Shown here piece by piece: positions 18,098 to 26,930 of a DNA stretch of 64,000 nucleotides. Position 1 is the stretch's first letter, and every line of letters starts with the position of its first letter. A model generated the notes under the pieces. It made no database searches. It was not told where the DNA came from and saw nothing but the letters and a program-made list of their open reading frames with translations. The translations under genes and the position numbers were made by a program. Source of the DNA: Phenylobacterium hankyongense (GTDB lineage: Bacteria > Pseudomonadota > Alphaproteobacteria > Caulobacterales > Caulobacteraceae); the NCBI RefSeq assembly GCF_003254505.1, contig NZ_QFYP01000001.1, positions 1,906,001-1,970,000 on the forward strand, given 5' to 3'.

Positions 18098-19093
18098 CTA
18101 GATGCGCATCTGGAAGCGCTGGGTGATCGCCACCGCCCCGTGGCGGTACACCCGGTACTCGGCCGAGTAGACGCCCGGCGGCCAGCCGGCGGGCGGGCGT
18201 TTGCGGCCCACCTGGCTCAGATAATAGGCCTTGTCGTGGTCGAGCGGCGCGCTGCGGTTGGTCGCCACCACCGCGCCGTCCGGGCCCTTCACCGTAAGCT
18301 CCAGCTCGTCGCCCGCCTCCAGGCCGATGGTCCGCACGTAGGCGACGATGGCCGGCGAGGCGAGGGAGGGCGCGGCCACCGTGGCCTCCTCCACCGCCTC
18401 CGGCGCCGCCACGCCGGCAGCGAACCCGGTGTTCAGCACCACGCCCCGCCGGTAAGCCAGCGCCTGGGCGGCCGACGGCGTCCAGAGCGAGGCCTGCGGC
18501 TTGCAGGCCGTTGTCTGGGCGGGGTCCGGCGCGAAGGGATCGACCACGGCGTTGTTGTGCCGCACCATGAAATGCAGGTGCGGGAACTCGGTGTTCCCCG
18601 ACAGCCCCACCTTTGCGAGCGGCTGGCCGACGGCGACGGCGTCCCCGGGCTTCACCCGCACGCTGCCCCGCGCCAGGTGGCAGTAGCCGGTGATCCAACC
18701 GGGCGCGACCTCGACCACCACCCCGTTGCCGCAGTCCTGGCCGTTCAGGGCCGGGGCGCCGGGCGCGCGGATCGAGATGTCGGGCAGGCCGTCGCGAACC
18801 CTCAGCACCCGACCGGGCGCGGCCGCGAGCACAGCGACCCCAGCCCGCTGGGCGGCCATGCTGAGCACCCGGATGTCGACGCCGTCGTGCTTGTCGTAGG
18901 TCCGGTGGCCGCAACGATAGTCCAGCACGCCGGGGCTCGGATCGCGGTCTACGTAGTTCTGCACCTCGCAGGTCCGGCCGATCTCGCAGGCGAGGGGAAA
19001 CGCGAGTTTCGGCCCCTCCGGCGCGGCGCCAACCGCGGGCGCGCCGACGAACAACATGGCGCCGAACAGGGCGAGCGGTGCGAGGCGGCGCAT
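18098..19093 (-). CDS. Secreted M23 (LytM-type) peptidase
   Basis: A 331-residue protein. Signal peptide MRRLAPLALFGAMLFVGAPA with a likely cut after AVGA (~residue 23). The M23 zinc site is seen as KHDGVDIRV (first His and Asp) and PHLHFMV (HxH), with YCHLARGSV between. M23 enzymes cut glycyl or cross-link bonds in peptidoglycan; some are catalytically dead regulators, but here all ligands are present. The C-terminal ~100 residues are an extra beta-rich domain (YVRTIGLEAGDELELTV) of unknown role. Start 19093 has an AGGA ribosome site; longer frames up to 19519 are shadows. Confidence 0.85.
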   Translation of the reverse strand: MRRLAPLALFGAMLFVGAPAVGAAPEGPKLAFPLACEIGRTCEVQNYVDRDPSPGVLDYRCGHRTYDKHDGVDIRVLSMAAQRAGVAVLAAAPGRVLRVRDGLPDISIRAPGAPALNGQDCGNGVVVEVAPGWITGYCHLARGSVRVKPGDAVAVGQPLAKVGLSGNTEFPHLHFMVRHNNAVVDPFAPDPAQTTACKPQASLWTPSAAQALAYRRGVVLNTGFAAGVAAPEAVEEATVAAPSLASPAIVAYVRTIGLEAGDELELTVKGPDGAVVATNRSAPLDHDKAYYLSQVGRKRPPAGWPPGVYSAEYRVYRHGAVAITQRFQMRI

Positions 19094-19152
19094 CGGGCGG
19101 TCCTTTCTCCCAGGGGCAGGGACGCTCCCCCGGCGCTCGGACGAAAATGTGG

Positions 19153-19896
19153 CTAGCCGAACCTGATCCCGGTCAACGTCTCGAGGCGGGCCTGGTCGCG
19201 CGCGTAGAGGCCGCGCAGGAAGGCGCCGTCCTCGGGCGTCAGCTCGGAGCCATAGTCCATCTCCCGCCCGACGTGGGCGTCGCGCGGCGCCGGCGCCGGT
19301 CCCGGCGGCAGGCCCAGCAGCCGACGCGTGGCGCCGAGCGCCGGGGCCGGATCGCGCCGCAGGTCCTCCGAGCGCAGGATCAGCACCTGGTCGCGCGGGA
19401 ACAGGCCGAACAGCCGCTCCACCTGCTCGCCGTAATAGCCCCGCTCCACGTAGGAGAATTCCCGGTGGAAGCCCCAGGGCTCGGCCGCGAACAGCCGCCG
19501 CCGGCCCTGGCGGATGCACCAGGCGAAGGGCTCGGTCTCCACGCCGCGGGCGTACTCCATGCGCCAGTGCGACCAGGCCCGTTCAACCGGATCGCGCAGC
19601 ACCAGGATCAGCCGCATCGCCGGGTTGTAGGCGCGGATCCGCTCCAGGCAGTCCGGCCAGTAGGCGTAGATCGGCGTCGCCTCGCCGCACGGGCGCCCCG
19701 CCGGATCGTCGAAGTGAGCGTGATAGGCGCCGTAGTCCGGCCGCGACCAGTCCTGCGTCTCGTCGTCGAAGAAATGGACCTCCTTGGTCCGGGAGACGGC
19801 GATGTCGCGGTCCTGCGCCAGGTAGTCGAACAGCGCCGTGGTGCCGCCCTTCTGGACGCCGGCGACGATGAAGTTGACGAGCGGCGGTTGGGCCAT
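19153..19896 (-). CDS. Sulfotransferase (heparan-sulfate/NodH-like)
   Basis: A 247-residue protein with the two PAPS-binding blocks of the family: FIVAGVQKGGTTALFDYL at the N-terminus (5'-phosphosulfate loop) and LILVLRDPVERAWSHWRMEY (3'-phosphate motif). EVHFFDD and FSYVERGYYGEQVERLFGLF match further conserved stretches. It would move sulfate from PAPS to a sugar hydroxyl. A second sulfotransferase sits at 5398, and cysQ, which clears the PAP by-product, at 43657. The gene is divergent from rfbF (150 bp). Confidence 0.85.
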   Translation of the reverse strand: MAQPPLVNFIVAGVQKGGTTALFDYLAQDRDIAVSRTKEVHFFDDETQDWSRPDYGAYHAHFDDPAGRPCGEATPIYAYWPDCLERIRAYNPAMRLILVLRDPVERAWSHWRMEYARGVETEPFAWCIRQGRRRLFAAEPWGFHREFSYVERGYYGEQVERLFGLFPRDQVLILRSEDLRRDPAPALGATRRLLGLPPGPAPAPRDAHVGREMDYGSELTPEDGAFLRGLYARDQARLETLTGIRFG

Positions 19897-20045
19897 GGCC
19901 CTGATTGTCGCGCCGGCGCTCCGGCTGCAAGCCCCCGCAGGGCTTTCGCGCTTCATCGCGCGCGAGGTCCGCGATAAGAGAGGCCTGGGTTTGCGGGCGC
20001 GATCTTGGCTTGCGGATCGCGGGGGCGGCCTGCAAGAGGCGAAGA

Positions 20046-20813
20046 ATGAAGACGGTGATCCTGGCGGGCGGGCTCGGCACGCGCATTTCCGAAGAAAGCC
20101 ACCTGAAGCCCAAGACGATGATCGAGATCGGCGGCCGGCCGATCCTTTGGCATATCCTGACGCTGTTCTCGCACTACGGCTTCAACGACTTCATCGTCTG
20201 CCTCGGCTACAAGGGCTACGTCATCAAGGAGTACTTCGCCAACTACGTGCTCCACAACGCCGACCTTACCGTGGACCTCGGCAAGGGCTCGGTGGAGTAC
20301 CATACGACCAAGCACGAGCCCTGGCGGGTGACCCTGGTCGACACCGGCACGGAGACCATGACCGGCGGGCGGCTGAAACGGGTGGCGCCGTATCTGGACC
20401 CCGGCGAGCCGTTCTTTATGACCTATAGCGACGGCGTCGCCGACATCGATCTGCGCGCGCTCGCGGACTTCCATCGCCAGCACGGCAAGGCCGCGACGGT
20501 GACGGCGGTGGCGCCGCCCGGCCGGTTCGGCGCGCTGGAGATCCACGACGGCCGCGTCGAACGCTTCATGGAGAAGCCGCCGGGCGACAACGCCATGATC
20601 AACGGCGGCTTCTTCGTCCTGCAGCCCGAGGTGGTCGGCCGCATCGCCGGCGACGACACGGTGTTCGAGTCCGGCCCGCTAGAGGCGCTGGCGCACGACG
20701 GCCAGCTGATGGCCTACCGGCACGACCGCTTCTGGGCGCCCATGGACACGCTGCGCGACAAGAACACCCTGGAGGCGCTCTGGGCGTCCGGCCAGGCGCC
20801 GTGGCGGCGGTGA
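20046..20813 (+). CDS. rfbF: Glucose-1-phosphate cytidylyltransferase
   Basis: A 255-residue enzyme: CTP + glucose-1-phosphate to CDP-glucose. The nucleotidyl-transfer loop is LAGGLGTRISEESHLKPKTM at residues 6-25, and MTYSDGVADID holds the metal-binding aspartates. FAPM-like endings (RFWAPMDTLRDKNTLE) are the family's C-terminal hallmark. First gene of a five-gene operon for a CDP-6-deoxyhexose; start chosen at the conserved MKTVILAGG with GAGG upstream. Confidence 0.95.
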   Translation: MKTVILAGGLGTRISEESHLKPKTMIEIGGRPILWHILTLFSHYGFNDFIVCLGYKGYVIKEYFANYVLHNADLTVDLGKGSVEYHTTKHEPWRVTLVDTGTETMTGGRLKRVAPYLDPGEPFFMTYSDGVADIDLRALADFHRQHGKAATVTAVAPPGRFGALEIHDGRVERFMEKPPGDNAMINGGFFVLQPEVVGRIAGDDTVFESGPLEALAHDGQLMAYRHDRFWAPMDTLRDKNTLEALWASGQAPWRR

Positions 20814-21862
20814 ACCCGGAGTTCTGGCGGGGCCGCCGCGTCCTGCTCACCGGCCACACCGGCTTCAAGGGCTCCTGGGCGGCGATCTGGCTGTCGCGGA
20901 TGGGCGCGGAGGTCACCGGCATCGCCCTGCCGCCGGACCAGACGCCGAGCCTGTTCCAGCTGGCCGGAGTGGGGCGGCGGATCACCTCGCGGTTCGTCGA
21001 CCTGCGCAACGCCGACGCCGTTGCGGCGGACCTGAGGGCGGGCGCCTACGACCTGGTGCTGCATATGGCCGCCCAGCCGATCGTGCGCGCGGCCATCGAG
21101 GACCCGATCACCACCTATGAGACCAACGTCATGGGCACGGCCCACCTGCTGCAGGCGCTCCGCCAGCAGGCCGCGCTGAAGGCGGTCCTGGTGGTCACCT
21201 CCGACAAGGTCTACGCCAACGCCGAGACCGGGCGCAGCTTCGCCGAAGGCGACGCCCTGGGCGGCAAGGACCCCTACTCGGCGTCCAAGGCCGCAGCGGA
21301 GATCGTCACCGCCAGCTTCGCGCGCAGCTATTTCGACCCGGCCGGCGTGCCGGTGGCGACCGCCCGAGGCGGCAATGTGATCGGCGGCGGCGACTTTTCC
21401 CGCGACCGGCTGGTGGCCGATATCGTGCGGGCGGCGCAGGCCGGCGAGCCGGTCGTGCTGCGGCACCCGGAAGCGACCCGGCCGTGGCAGCACGTGCTGG
21501 ACTGCCTGGCCGGCTATTTCACTCATCTGGAGGCTCTGGCGACCGATCCGGCCATGCCGCGGGCGCTCAACTTCGGCCCCAGGCCCGGAGGGCCCGTGGT
21601 GAGCGTCGGCGAACTCGCGACCCTCGGCGTCGAGGCGCTCGGCGCCCAGCCCTGGCGTCACGCGCCGGACCCGGCCTCCCTGGAGGCCAAGGCGCTCGCG
21701 GTGGACTCCAGCCAAGCCAAGCGCGCGCTCGGTTTCGAGAGCCGCCTGGACGCGCCGGAGGCCGTCGCCCTGACCATGGAGTGGTACCGGCGCCAGGCGG
21801 CCGGCGAAGATGCGCTCGCCTTGTGCCTGGAGCAGATCGAAGGCTACGAAGGCCGCCCATGA
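20810..21862 (+). CDS. rfbG: CDP-glucose 4,6-dehydratase
   Basis: A 350-residue SDR enzyme making CDP-4-dehydro-6-deoxyglucose. Opening NPEFWRGRRVLLTGHTGFKG holds the NAD loop (TGHTGFKG), VVTSDKVYAN the catalytic Thr/Ser-Asp-Lys region, and YSASKAAAE the Tyr-x3-Lys pair; RPWQHVLDCL.GYF is specific to this family. The start is taken as GTG 20810, which overlaps the rfbF stop by 4 bp; GTG 20801 is also in frame and adds three residues. Confidence 0.93.
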   Translation: MNPEFWRGRRVLLTGHTGFKGSWAAIWLSRMGAEVTGIALPPDQTPSLFQLAGVGRRITSRFVDLRNADAVAADLRAGAYDLVLHMAAQPIVRAAIEDPITTYETNVMGTAHLLQALRQQAALKAVLVVTSDKVYANAETGRSFAEGDALGGKDPYSASKAAAEIVTASFARSYFDPAGVPVATARGGNVIGGGDFSRDRLVADIVRAAQAGEPVVLRHPEATRPWQHVLDCLAGYFTHLEALATDPAMPRALNFGPRPGGPVVSVGELATLGVEALGAQPWRHAPDPASLEAKALAVDSSQAKRALGFESRLDAPEAVALTMEWYRRQAAGEDALALCLEQIEGYEGRP

Positions 21863-23097
21863 CGCCTCCGCCCTGCCGGTTCTGCCGTAAGCCGCTCACC
21901 CACACCTTCGTCGACCTCGGCTGCCAGCCGCTGGCCAACAGCTATCTGACGCCCGCCCAGCTCGCGGCCGGGACCGAGCAGGCCTATCCGCTGCATGCCC
22001 GGGTCTGCGACAACTGCTTCCTGGTGCAGGTGGACGACGCCGTGCCGGCCGAGGCGATCTTCGACGAAGGCTACGCCTACTTCTCCTCCTACTCCCCGAG
22101 CTGGGTCGAGCACGCCCGCCGGTACGCCGTGGCGATGACGGAACGGTTCGGTCTCGGCCCGGACTCCCTGGTGGTCGAGGTGGCGAGCAACGACGGCTAC
22201 CTGCTGCAGCATTTCCTGGCCGCCGACATCCCGGTGCTCGGCATCGAGCCGACGGCCAACACCGCCGAGGCGGCCCGCGCCCGCGGCGTGCGCACCGAGG
22301 TGATGTTCTTCAACGAGCAGACCGGCCGCGAGCTCGCCGCGCGGGGCCAGCGCGCCGACCTGATGGCGGCCAACAATGTGCTCGCCCACGTGCCCGACAT
22401 CGGCGCGTTCGTGGCCGGGTTCCCGCACGTGCTGAAGGCGGAGGGGGTGCTCACCTTCGAGTTCCCGCACCTCCTGAACCTGATCGAGAAGGTGCAGTTC
22501 GACACCATCTATCACGAGCACTTCTCCTACCTCTCGCTGGTGGCGGTGGAGCAGGTGCTGGCCGCCAACGGGCTGCGACCGTTCGACGTCGAGCTCCTGC
22601 CCACCCACGGCGGATCGCTGCGGCTGTTCTGCGTGCATGTGGGCTCCGGGCATGAGGAGACCGAGGCGCTGCAGGCGCTGCGGGCGCGCGAGGCGGCGGC
22701 CGGGCTCGACCGGATCGAGACCTACGGCGGCTTCACGCCGCGGGTGGAGGCGGTGCGCGACAGCTTCCGCGGCTTCCTCGACAGCGCCAGAGCGCAGGGA
22801 CAGCGGATCGCCGCCTACGGGGCGGCGGCCAAGGGCAACACCTTCCTCAACTACTGCGGCGCAAGCGCCGACGACATCGTCGCGGCCTTCGACGCCAATC
22901 CCGCCAAACAGGGCCGCTTCCTGCCCGGCAGCCACGTGCCGATCCTCGGGCCGGAGGCGGTGGCGGAGCTCAGGCCCGACTACGTCCTGATCCTGCCCTG
23001 GAACCTGAAGGACGAGATCATGGGCCAGCTGGCCTTCATCGGCGACTGGGGCGGGCGGTTCGTCACCGCCTCGCCGCAGACGCAAGTCCTCAGCTGA
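21859..23097 (+). CDS. NDP-sugar C-methyltransferase (TylCIII/TcaB9-like)
   Basis: A 412-residue protein with the three-domain layout of sugar C-methyltransferases: N-terminal zinc finger (C6, C9, C50, C53), central SAM domain (VVEVASNDGYLLQHF, ~105-119; FEFPHLLNLI) and the catalytic-region YHEHFSYLSL, then a C-terminal Rossmann-like domain (AYGAAAKGNTFLNYCG). The family adds a methyl group at C3 of a 4-keto-6-deoxy sugar. Placed straight after rfbG (ATGA overlap), it should act on CDP-4-dehydro-6-deoxyglucose or a derivative, giving a branched sugar. Confidence 0.88.
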   Translation: MTPPPCRFCRKPLTHTFVDLGCQPLANSYLTPAQLAAGTEQAYPLHARVCDNCFLVQVDDAVPAEAIFDEGYAYFSSYSPSWVEHARRYAVAMTERFGLGPDSLVVEVASNDGYLLQHFLAADIPVLGIEPTANTAEAARARGVRTEVMFFNEQTGRELAARGQRADLMAANNVLAHVPDIGAFVAGFPHVLKAEGVLTFEFPHLLNLIEKVQFDTIYHEHFSYLSLVAVEQVLAANGLRPFDVELLPTHGGSLRLFCVHVGSGHEETEALQALRAREAAAGLDRIETYGGFTPRVEAVRDSFRGFLDSARAQGQRIAAYGAAAKGNTFLNYCGASADDIVAAFDANPAKQGRFLPGSHVPILGPEAVAELRPDYVLILPWNLKDEIMGQLAFIGDWGGRFVTASPQTQVLS

Positions 23098-23627
23098 TGC
23101 GGTTCACCGAGACCGAGATCGCCGGCGTGGTCGTGGTCGACATCGAGCCGCGCACCGACGCGCGCGGCGCCTTCGCCCGGCTCCACTGTCCAGAGGAATT
23201 CGCCGCGGCGGGCCACCCGTTCGCGCCGGTCCAGACCAGCCTCTCGCGCAATCCTGCGGCCGGGACGCTGCGGGGGCTGCACTACCAGCCGGCGCCGCAT
23301 GCGGAGGTGAAGTTGGTGCGCTGCGTCCGTGGACGGATCTTCGACGTGGCCGTGGACCTGCGGCCGGCGAGCCCGACGCACCGCCGGTGGGCCGCCGCCG
23401 AGCTCAGCGCCGACAATGCGCGGGCCCTGCTGATCCCGGAGGGCGTCGCCCACGGCTTCCTGACCCTGGAGGCGGACACCGACGTCCTCTACCAGATCGC
23501 GCCGATGTTCGAGCCCGGCCACGAGGCCGGCGTCCGCTGGGACGATCCGGCGTTCGGGATCTCCTGGCCGCGGGCGCCGCAGGTGATCTCCGACCGCGAC
23601 CAGGCCTTCCCGCTGTACGGGGCCTGA
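23097..23627 (+). CDS. dTDP-4-dehydrorhamnose 3,5-epimerase-like protein (RmlC/RfbC family)
   Basis: A 176-residue cupin. The family landmarks are present: DARGAF, the catalytic base in RGLHYQ (H62), K72 in KLVRC, FDVAVDLR, PEGVAHGF and GISWP. The stretch that normally reads LYK..NYYSP here reads VLYQIAPMFEP, so the usual catalytic Tyr (acid that protonates C5) is replaced by Phe and its neighbour by Met. It may therefore epimerise only one carbon or have another specificity. It shares one base with the previous stop (TGATG) and is the fourth operon gene. Confidence 0.85.
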   Translation: MRFTETEIAGVVVVDIEPRTDARGAFARLHCPEEFAAAGHPFAPVQTSLSRNPAAGTLRGLHYQPAPHAEVKLVRCVRGRIFDVAVDLRPASPTHRRWAAAELSADNARALLIPEGVAHGFLTLEADTDVLYQIAPMFEPGHEAGVRWDDPAFGISWPRAPQVISDRDQAFPLYGA

Positions 23628-23629
23628 CG

Positions 23630-24580
23630 ATGGCGGCGATCCTGCTCACCGGCGCGAGTTCCTTCACCGGCCTGTGGATCGCCGAGGCCCTGAGCGCCCA
23701 GGGCCATGAAGTCGTCGCACCGCTGCGGCGCGCCCGCGACGCCGACGCCGGGCTGCGGGGGCTGCGGGTCGCCAGGCTGGCGCAGGCGGCCGACCTGGTC
23801 TTCGACGCCCCGCTCGGCTCGCCGGCCTTTCTGCGGCTCGTCAAGGGGCGGCGGTGGGATCTGCTGGCGCACCATGCCGCCGACATCCCCAACTATCGGA
23901 GTCCTGACTACGACCCTGTGGCCGGGCTGGTGCGGAACACCGAGGGTGCTGCGGCAACCATCAAGGCGTTCGCCAGGGCCGGCGGCGCGGCGGTGCTGGC
24001 CACCGGCACGGTCTTCGAGACCGGCGAGGGCGGCGACCCGCAGGCGCCGGCCGCGACGCCCTACGGCCTCTCCAAGGCGCTGACCAACGAGACCCTGCGC
24101 CACCTCGCCGGCTGGGCCGGTCTCGGGTTCGGCCGGTTCGTCATCCCGGCGCCGTTCGGCCCCTGGGAGGAGCGCGGCCTGGCCTGGTCCCTGTTCCAGG
24201 CCTGGGTCGAGGGGCGGACGGGGGAGGTGCGCACGCCGACTTACGTGCGCGACCACCTCGCCGCGCCGCTGCTGGCCGGAGCCTACGTCGAGGCCGTGGC
24301 GGAGCTTCTGGCCGGTCAGGACGGGCTGGTCGCCAGGCCCTCGGGCACCGTCGCCACGGTGGGCGCCTTCGCGCGCCAACTGGCCGAGGAGGTGCGGTCG
24401 CGGACCTCACTCGATTGCGCCCTCGTGGAGCACCCGCAGACCGCCTTCCCCGAGCCGCGGGCGCGGTTCAACAGCAGTCCCCGGAGCTTCGCCGGCGCGG
24501 CGGAAGCCGCCTTCTGGGACAACTACGTGGCCTTCTACCTCGACCTCCAGGCCCGCGGCCTGCTGCAGGGCGCGGCCTAG
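23630..24580 (+). CDS. NAD-dependent epimerase/dehydratase (extended SDR), likely CDP-sugar 4-ketoreductase
   Basis: A 316-residue SDR. NAD(P)-binding LLTGASSFTGLWIAEAL at the N-terminus, catalytic YGLSK (Tyr-x3-Lys), and RFVIPAPFGPWEERG in the substrate region. As the last gene of the CDP-sugar operon it is best placed as the 4-ketoreductase that finishes the C-methylated deoxyhexose, but epimerase activity cannot be excluded. Its stop codon sits in a CTAG shared with the convergent GT41 gene. Confidence 0.82.
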   Translation: MAAILLTGASSFTGLWIAEALSAQGHEVVAPLRRARDADAGLRGLRVARLAQAADLVFDAPLGSPAFLRLVKGRRWDLLAHHAADIPNYRSPDYDPVAGLVRNTEGAAATIKAFARAGGAAVLATGTVFETGEGGDPQAPAATPYGLSKALTNETLRHLAGWAGLGFGRFVIPAPFGPWEERGLAWSLFQAWVEGRTGEVRTPTYVRDHLAAPLLAGAYVEAVAELLAGQDGLVARPSGTVATVGAFARQLAEEVRSRTSLDCALVEHPQTAFPEPRARFNSSPRSFAGAAEAAFWDNYVAFYLDLQARGLLQGAA

Positions 24581-26859
24581 CGGGACGGCTCCACGGCGCC
24601 GGCCACGGCGTCGAAGAAGTCGGCGGCCCAGGCGTTGCTGTCGCCCAGGGGGCTGGCCCGCATGCGGTCGCGCAGGCTGCGGCGCAGCTGCCCGATGCGC
24701 GCCGGGTCGGCCGCCAGGGCCACGGCGGCGTCCTCGTAGGCCTGGACCGTGGTCGTGCAGAACTCTTCCAGCCCGAGGTTCATCAGCACCGAGTAGCTCA
24801 GCCGCTCGTAGAGCGCCTCGCCCACCAGGGTGATCACCGGGGCCCCCATCCACAGGGACTCGCAGGTCGTGGTGCCGCCGGTCTGGGGGAAGGTGTCCAG
24901 CGACATGTCGATCTGGTTGTAGAACGGCAGGTGGCGGCCGCGGATGGATTCGAACAGCAGGCGCTCCGGGGCCACCCCCTCGGCGGCGAAGGCGGCGGCC
25001 ATGTTGGCGCGGAAAGTCGGCGAGCCGCACTCCGGCCGGATGAACATGAAGCGCGACCCCGGGGTGCGGGCGACGATCCGCGCCCAGGCGGCCAGCATCT
25101 CCCGACCGTACTTGTACGGATTGTTCGCCGTGCCGAAGGTGACGAAGCCGTTGCGTTCGACCGGCGCGATCGGCTCGACCGCGGGCTCGGGGCGGAAGGC
25201 CTCCCGCGCCAGGCTGTACCAGCAGTGCGGCAGCATCAGCGGCTTCTCGATCAACAGCTCCGGCGCCGCCGGGGTCATGTACGGATCGAGGATCAGGTAG
25301 TCGATCGTCGAGGGCCCGGCGGAGTGGGCGTAGCCCAGCCAGCTCGCCGCGATCGGGGCGGGCTTGTAGGACATGACGTTGAGCTTGTTCATGTGGGTCG
25401 AGCCGCCGAGCTCGATCAGGATGTCGAGGTCGTCGTCGGCGATCATCTGGGCCGCGTCATGGTCGCCGATGGCCGGACGCCAGCGGAAGGCGTCGACGAG
25501 GGACTCGATATGCCGCTGCATCGGGTCGGCTTCGCCGCGGTTGAACGAGTAGCAATAGACCTCGAACCGTGACCGGTCGTAGGCCTCGACCAGCGGCAGG
25601 GCGAAGTAGCCCACCGGATGCGAGCGCAGGTCCGACGACATGAATCCGATCCGCAGCTTCGCCCGTGGCGTCCGCGCCGGCGGCCGGGTGATCGGTCGCA
25701 GCGCCGCGTCGGCCTCGGCGCCGCGGCCCCAGATCCGGTGCAGCTCCACCAGCTCCCGCCGGTCCTCGGGGGAGCGGACCCGCGGCGGCTGGTTCATCAG
25801 CGCGGCGTGCATGCCGGCTTCCGCCCAGCGCCGGCCCAAGGTCAGCGCCCGTCCGAGGCGATCCAGCTCGTCGTAGGCGCCCACCCGCAGGAAGATCTCG
25901 CTGGCCACCTTCTCGTGGCGCGGCGTCAGGGCGCCGTTGCCGATCAGCCGCCGGACGACCTGGTACGACTCCTCGATGTGCGCCGCCTCGTCGTCGTAGC
26001 GCGAGCGCTGCAGGCTTTCGGCGAGGGCGAAGACGTAGTCGCGGTTGGCCGGCTCCAGCTCCACCGCACGACGCAGGTGCTGGTTCGCGCGGCGCCGGTC
26101 GGCGTCGGCGAAGGCCGCGCCCAGTTGGCGATGGATCCAGCCTTCGCCCTCGTGGGCGGGCAACTGGCTCAGCAGATAGTCCTCGGCCTCCTGGTTGCGG
26201 CCTTCGCGCCGCAGCAGGATCGCCACCCCCTCGATGAGCCGTGCGTCGTTGGGGTGCGCCTGCCGGGCTCGTGACAGCACCTCGTTCGCCTCGTCGTGGC
26301 GGTGGAGGTCGCTGAGCGTTCCGCTCAGGTCGAGCCAGGCGTTGATGGCGTTGCGGTCGAGCATCACCGCCTGCCGGAACCGCGCCAGGGCGGCGTCGGA
26401 ACGGCCCTGCTTCAGCAAGGCCCGCCCCAGCAGCCGCTGGTATTCCGCATTCTTGGGCTCGAGGCGGAGAAGCTTGGTCAGCAGGCCCTCGGCGGCCGCG
26501 CCGTCCTCCCGGTCGAGGTGGGTGTTGGCGAGGTTCGAGAGCGCCGCGGTGCTCTTCGGCTGCAGCCGCAGCGCGGTGGTCAGGGCGGCCACCGCCTCGT
26601 CGAGGCGGCCCAGCCGCCGCAAGGCGACGCCGCGGGTGTTCCACAGGTCGAGGCTGCGCGGATAGAGCGCCACGCCCTTGGCGGTCCAGGCCTCGACATC
26701 GACGAAACGGCCGGCGCGGTGAAGCTGGACGGCGAGGCCCGCGTAGATGGCCAGGGGTTGCTGCGGGTTGCTTTCGAGCAGCGCCACCAGGTGGCCGATG
26801 CCCTCCTGCGTACGTCCCGCCTGCAGCGCCTGCTGCGCCGCCGCCAATCGTTCGTCCAT
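24577..26859 (-). CDS. TPR-repeat plus GT41 (O-GlcNAc transferase/SPINDLY-type) glycosyltransferase
   Basis: A 760-residue protein. Residues ~1-390 are tandem TPR units (LDLWNTRGVALRRLGRLDEA, NAINAWLDLSGTL...), and ~430-760 are a GT41 domain: KLRIGFMSSDLRSHPVGYF, DILIELGGSTHMNKL, SWLGYAHSAGPSTIDYLI, FGTANNPYKYG, and DTFPQTGGTTTCESLWMGAPV near the nucleotide-sugar site. GT41 enzymes put a sugar on Ser/Thr of proteins in the cytoplasm, the TPRs picking the substrate. Caulobacter FlmG, a flagellin glycosyltransferase, has a similar layout, but no flagellar gene is nearby. Start 26859 chosen by the first TPR and a GGAAG site; longer frames are unsupported. Confidence 0.85.
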   Translation of the reverse strand: MDERLAAAQQALQAGRTQEGIGHLVALLESNPQQPLAIYAGLAVQLHRAGRFVDVEAWTAKGVALYPRSLDLWNTRGVALRRLGRLDEAVAALTTALRLQPKSTAALSNLANTHLDREDGAAAEGLLTKLLRLEPKNAEYQRLLGRALLKQGRSDAALARFRQAVMLDRNAINAWLDLSGTLSDLHRHDEANEVLSRARQAHPNDARLIEGVAILLRREGRNQEAEDYLLSQLPAHEGEGWIHRQLGAAFADADRRRANQHLRRAVELEPANRDYVFALAESLQRSRYDDEAAHIEESYQVVRRLIGNGALTPRHEKVASEIFLRVGAYDELDRLGRALTLGRRWAEAGMHAALMNQPPRVRSPEDRRELVELHRIWGRGAEADAALRPITRPPARTPRAKLRIGFMSSDLRSHPVGYFALPLVEAYDRSRFEVYCYSFNRGEADPMQRHIESLVDAFRWRPAIGDHDAAQMIADDDLDILIELGGSTHMNKLNVMSYKPAPIAASWLGYAHSAGPSTIDYLILDPYMTPAAPELLIEKPLMLPHCWYSLAREAFRPEPAVEPIAPVERNGFVTFGTANNPYKYGREMLAAWARIVARTPGSRFMFIRPECGSPTFRANMAAAFAAEGVAPERLLFESIRGRHLPFYNQIDMSLDTFPQTGGTTTCESLWMGAPVITLVGEALYERLSYSVLMNLGLEEFCTTTVQAYEDAAVALAADPARIGQLRRSLRDRMRASPLGDSNAWAADFFDAVAGAVEPSR

Positions 26860-26930
26860 CACGCTTCCGGATCTACGGGCCCCAGCGCTCATTAGAGAGC
26901 GGCGGCGGCGCTGACCAGCGGAAGGAGCGC

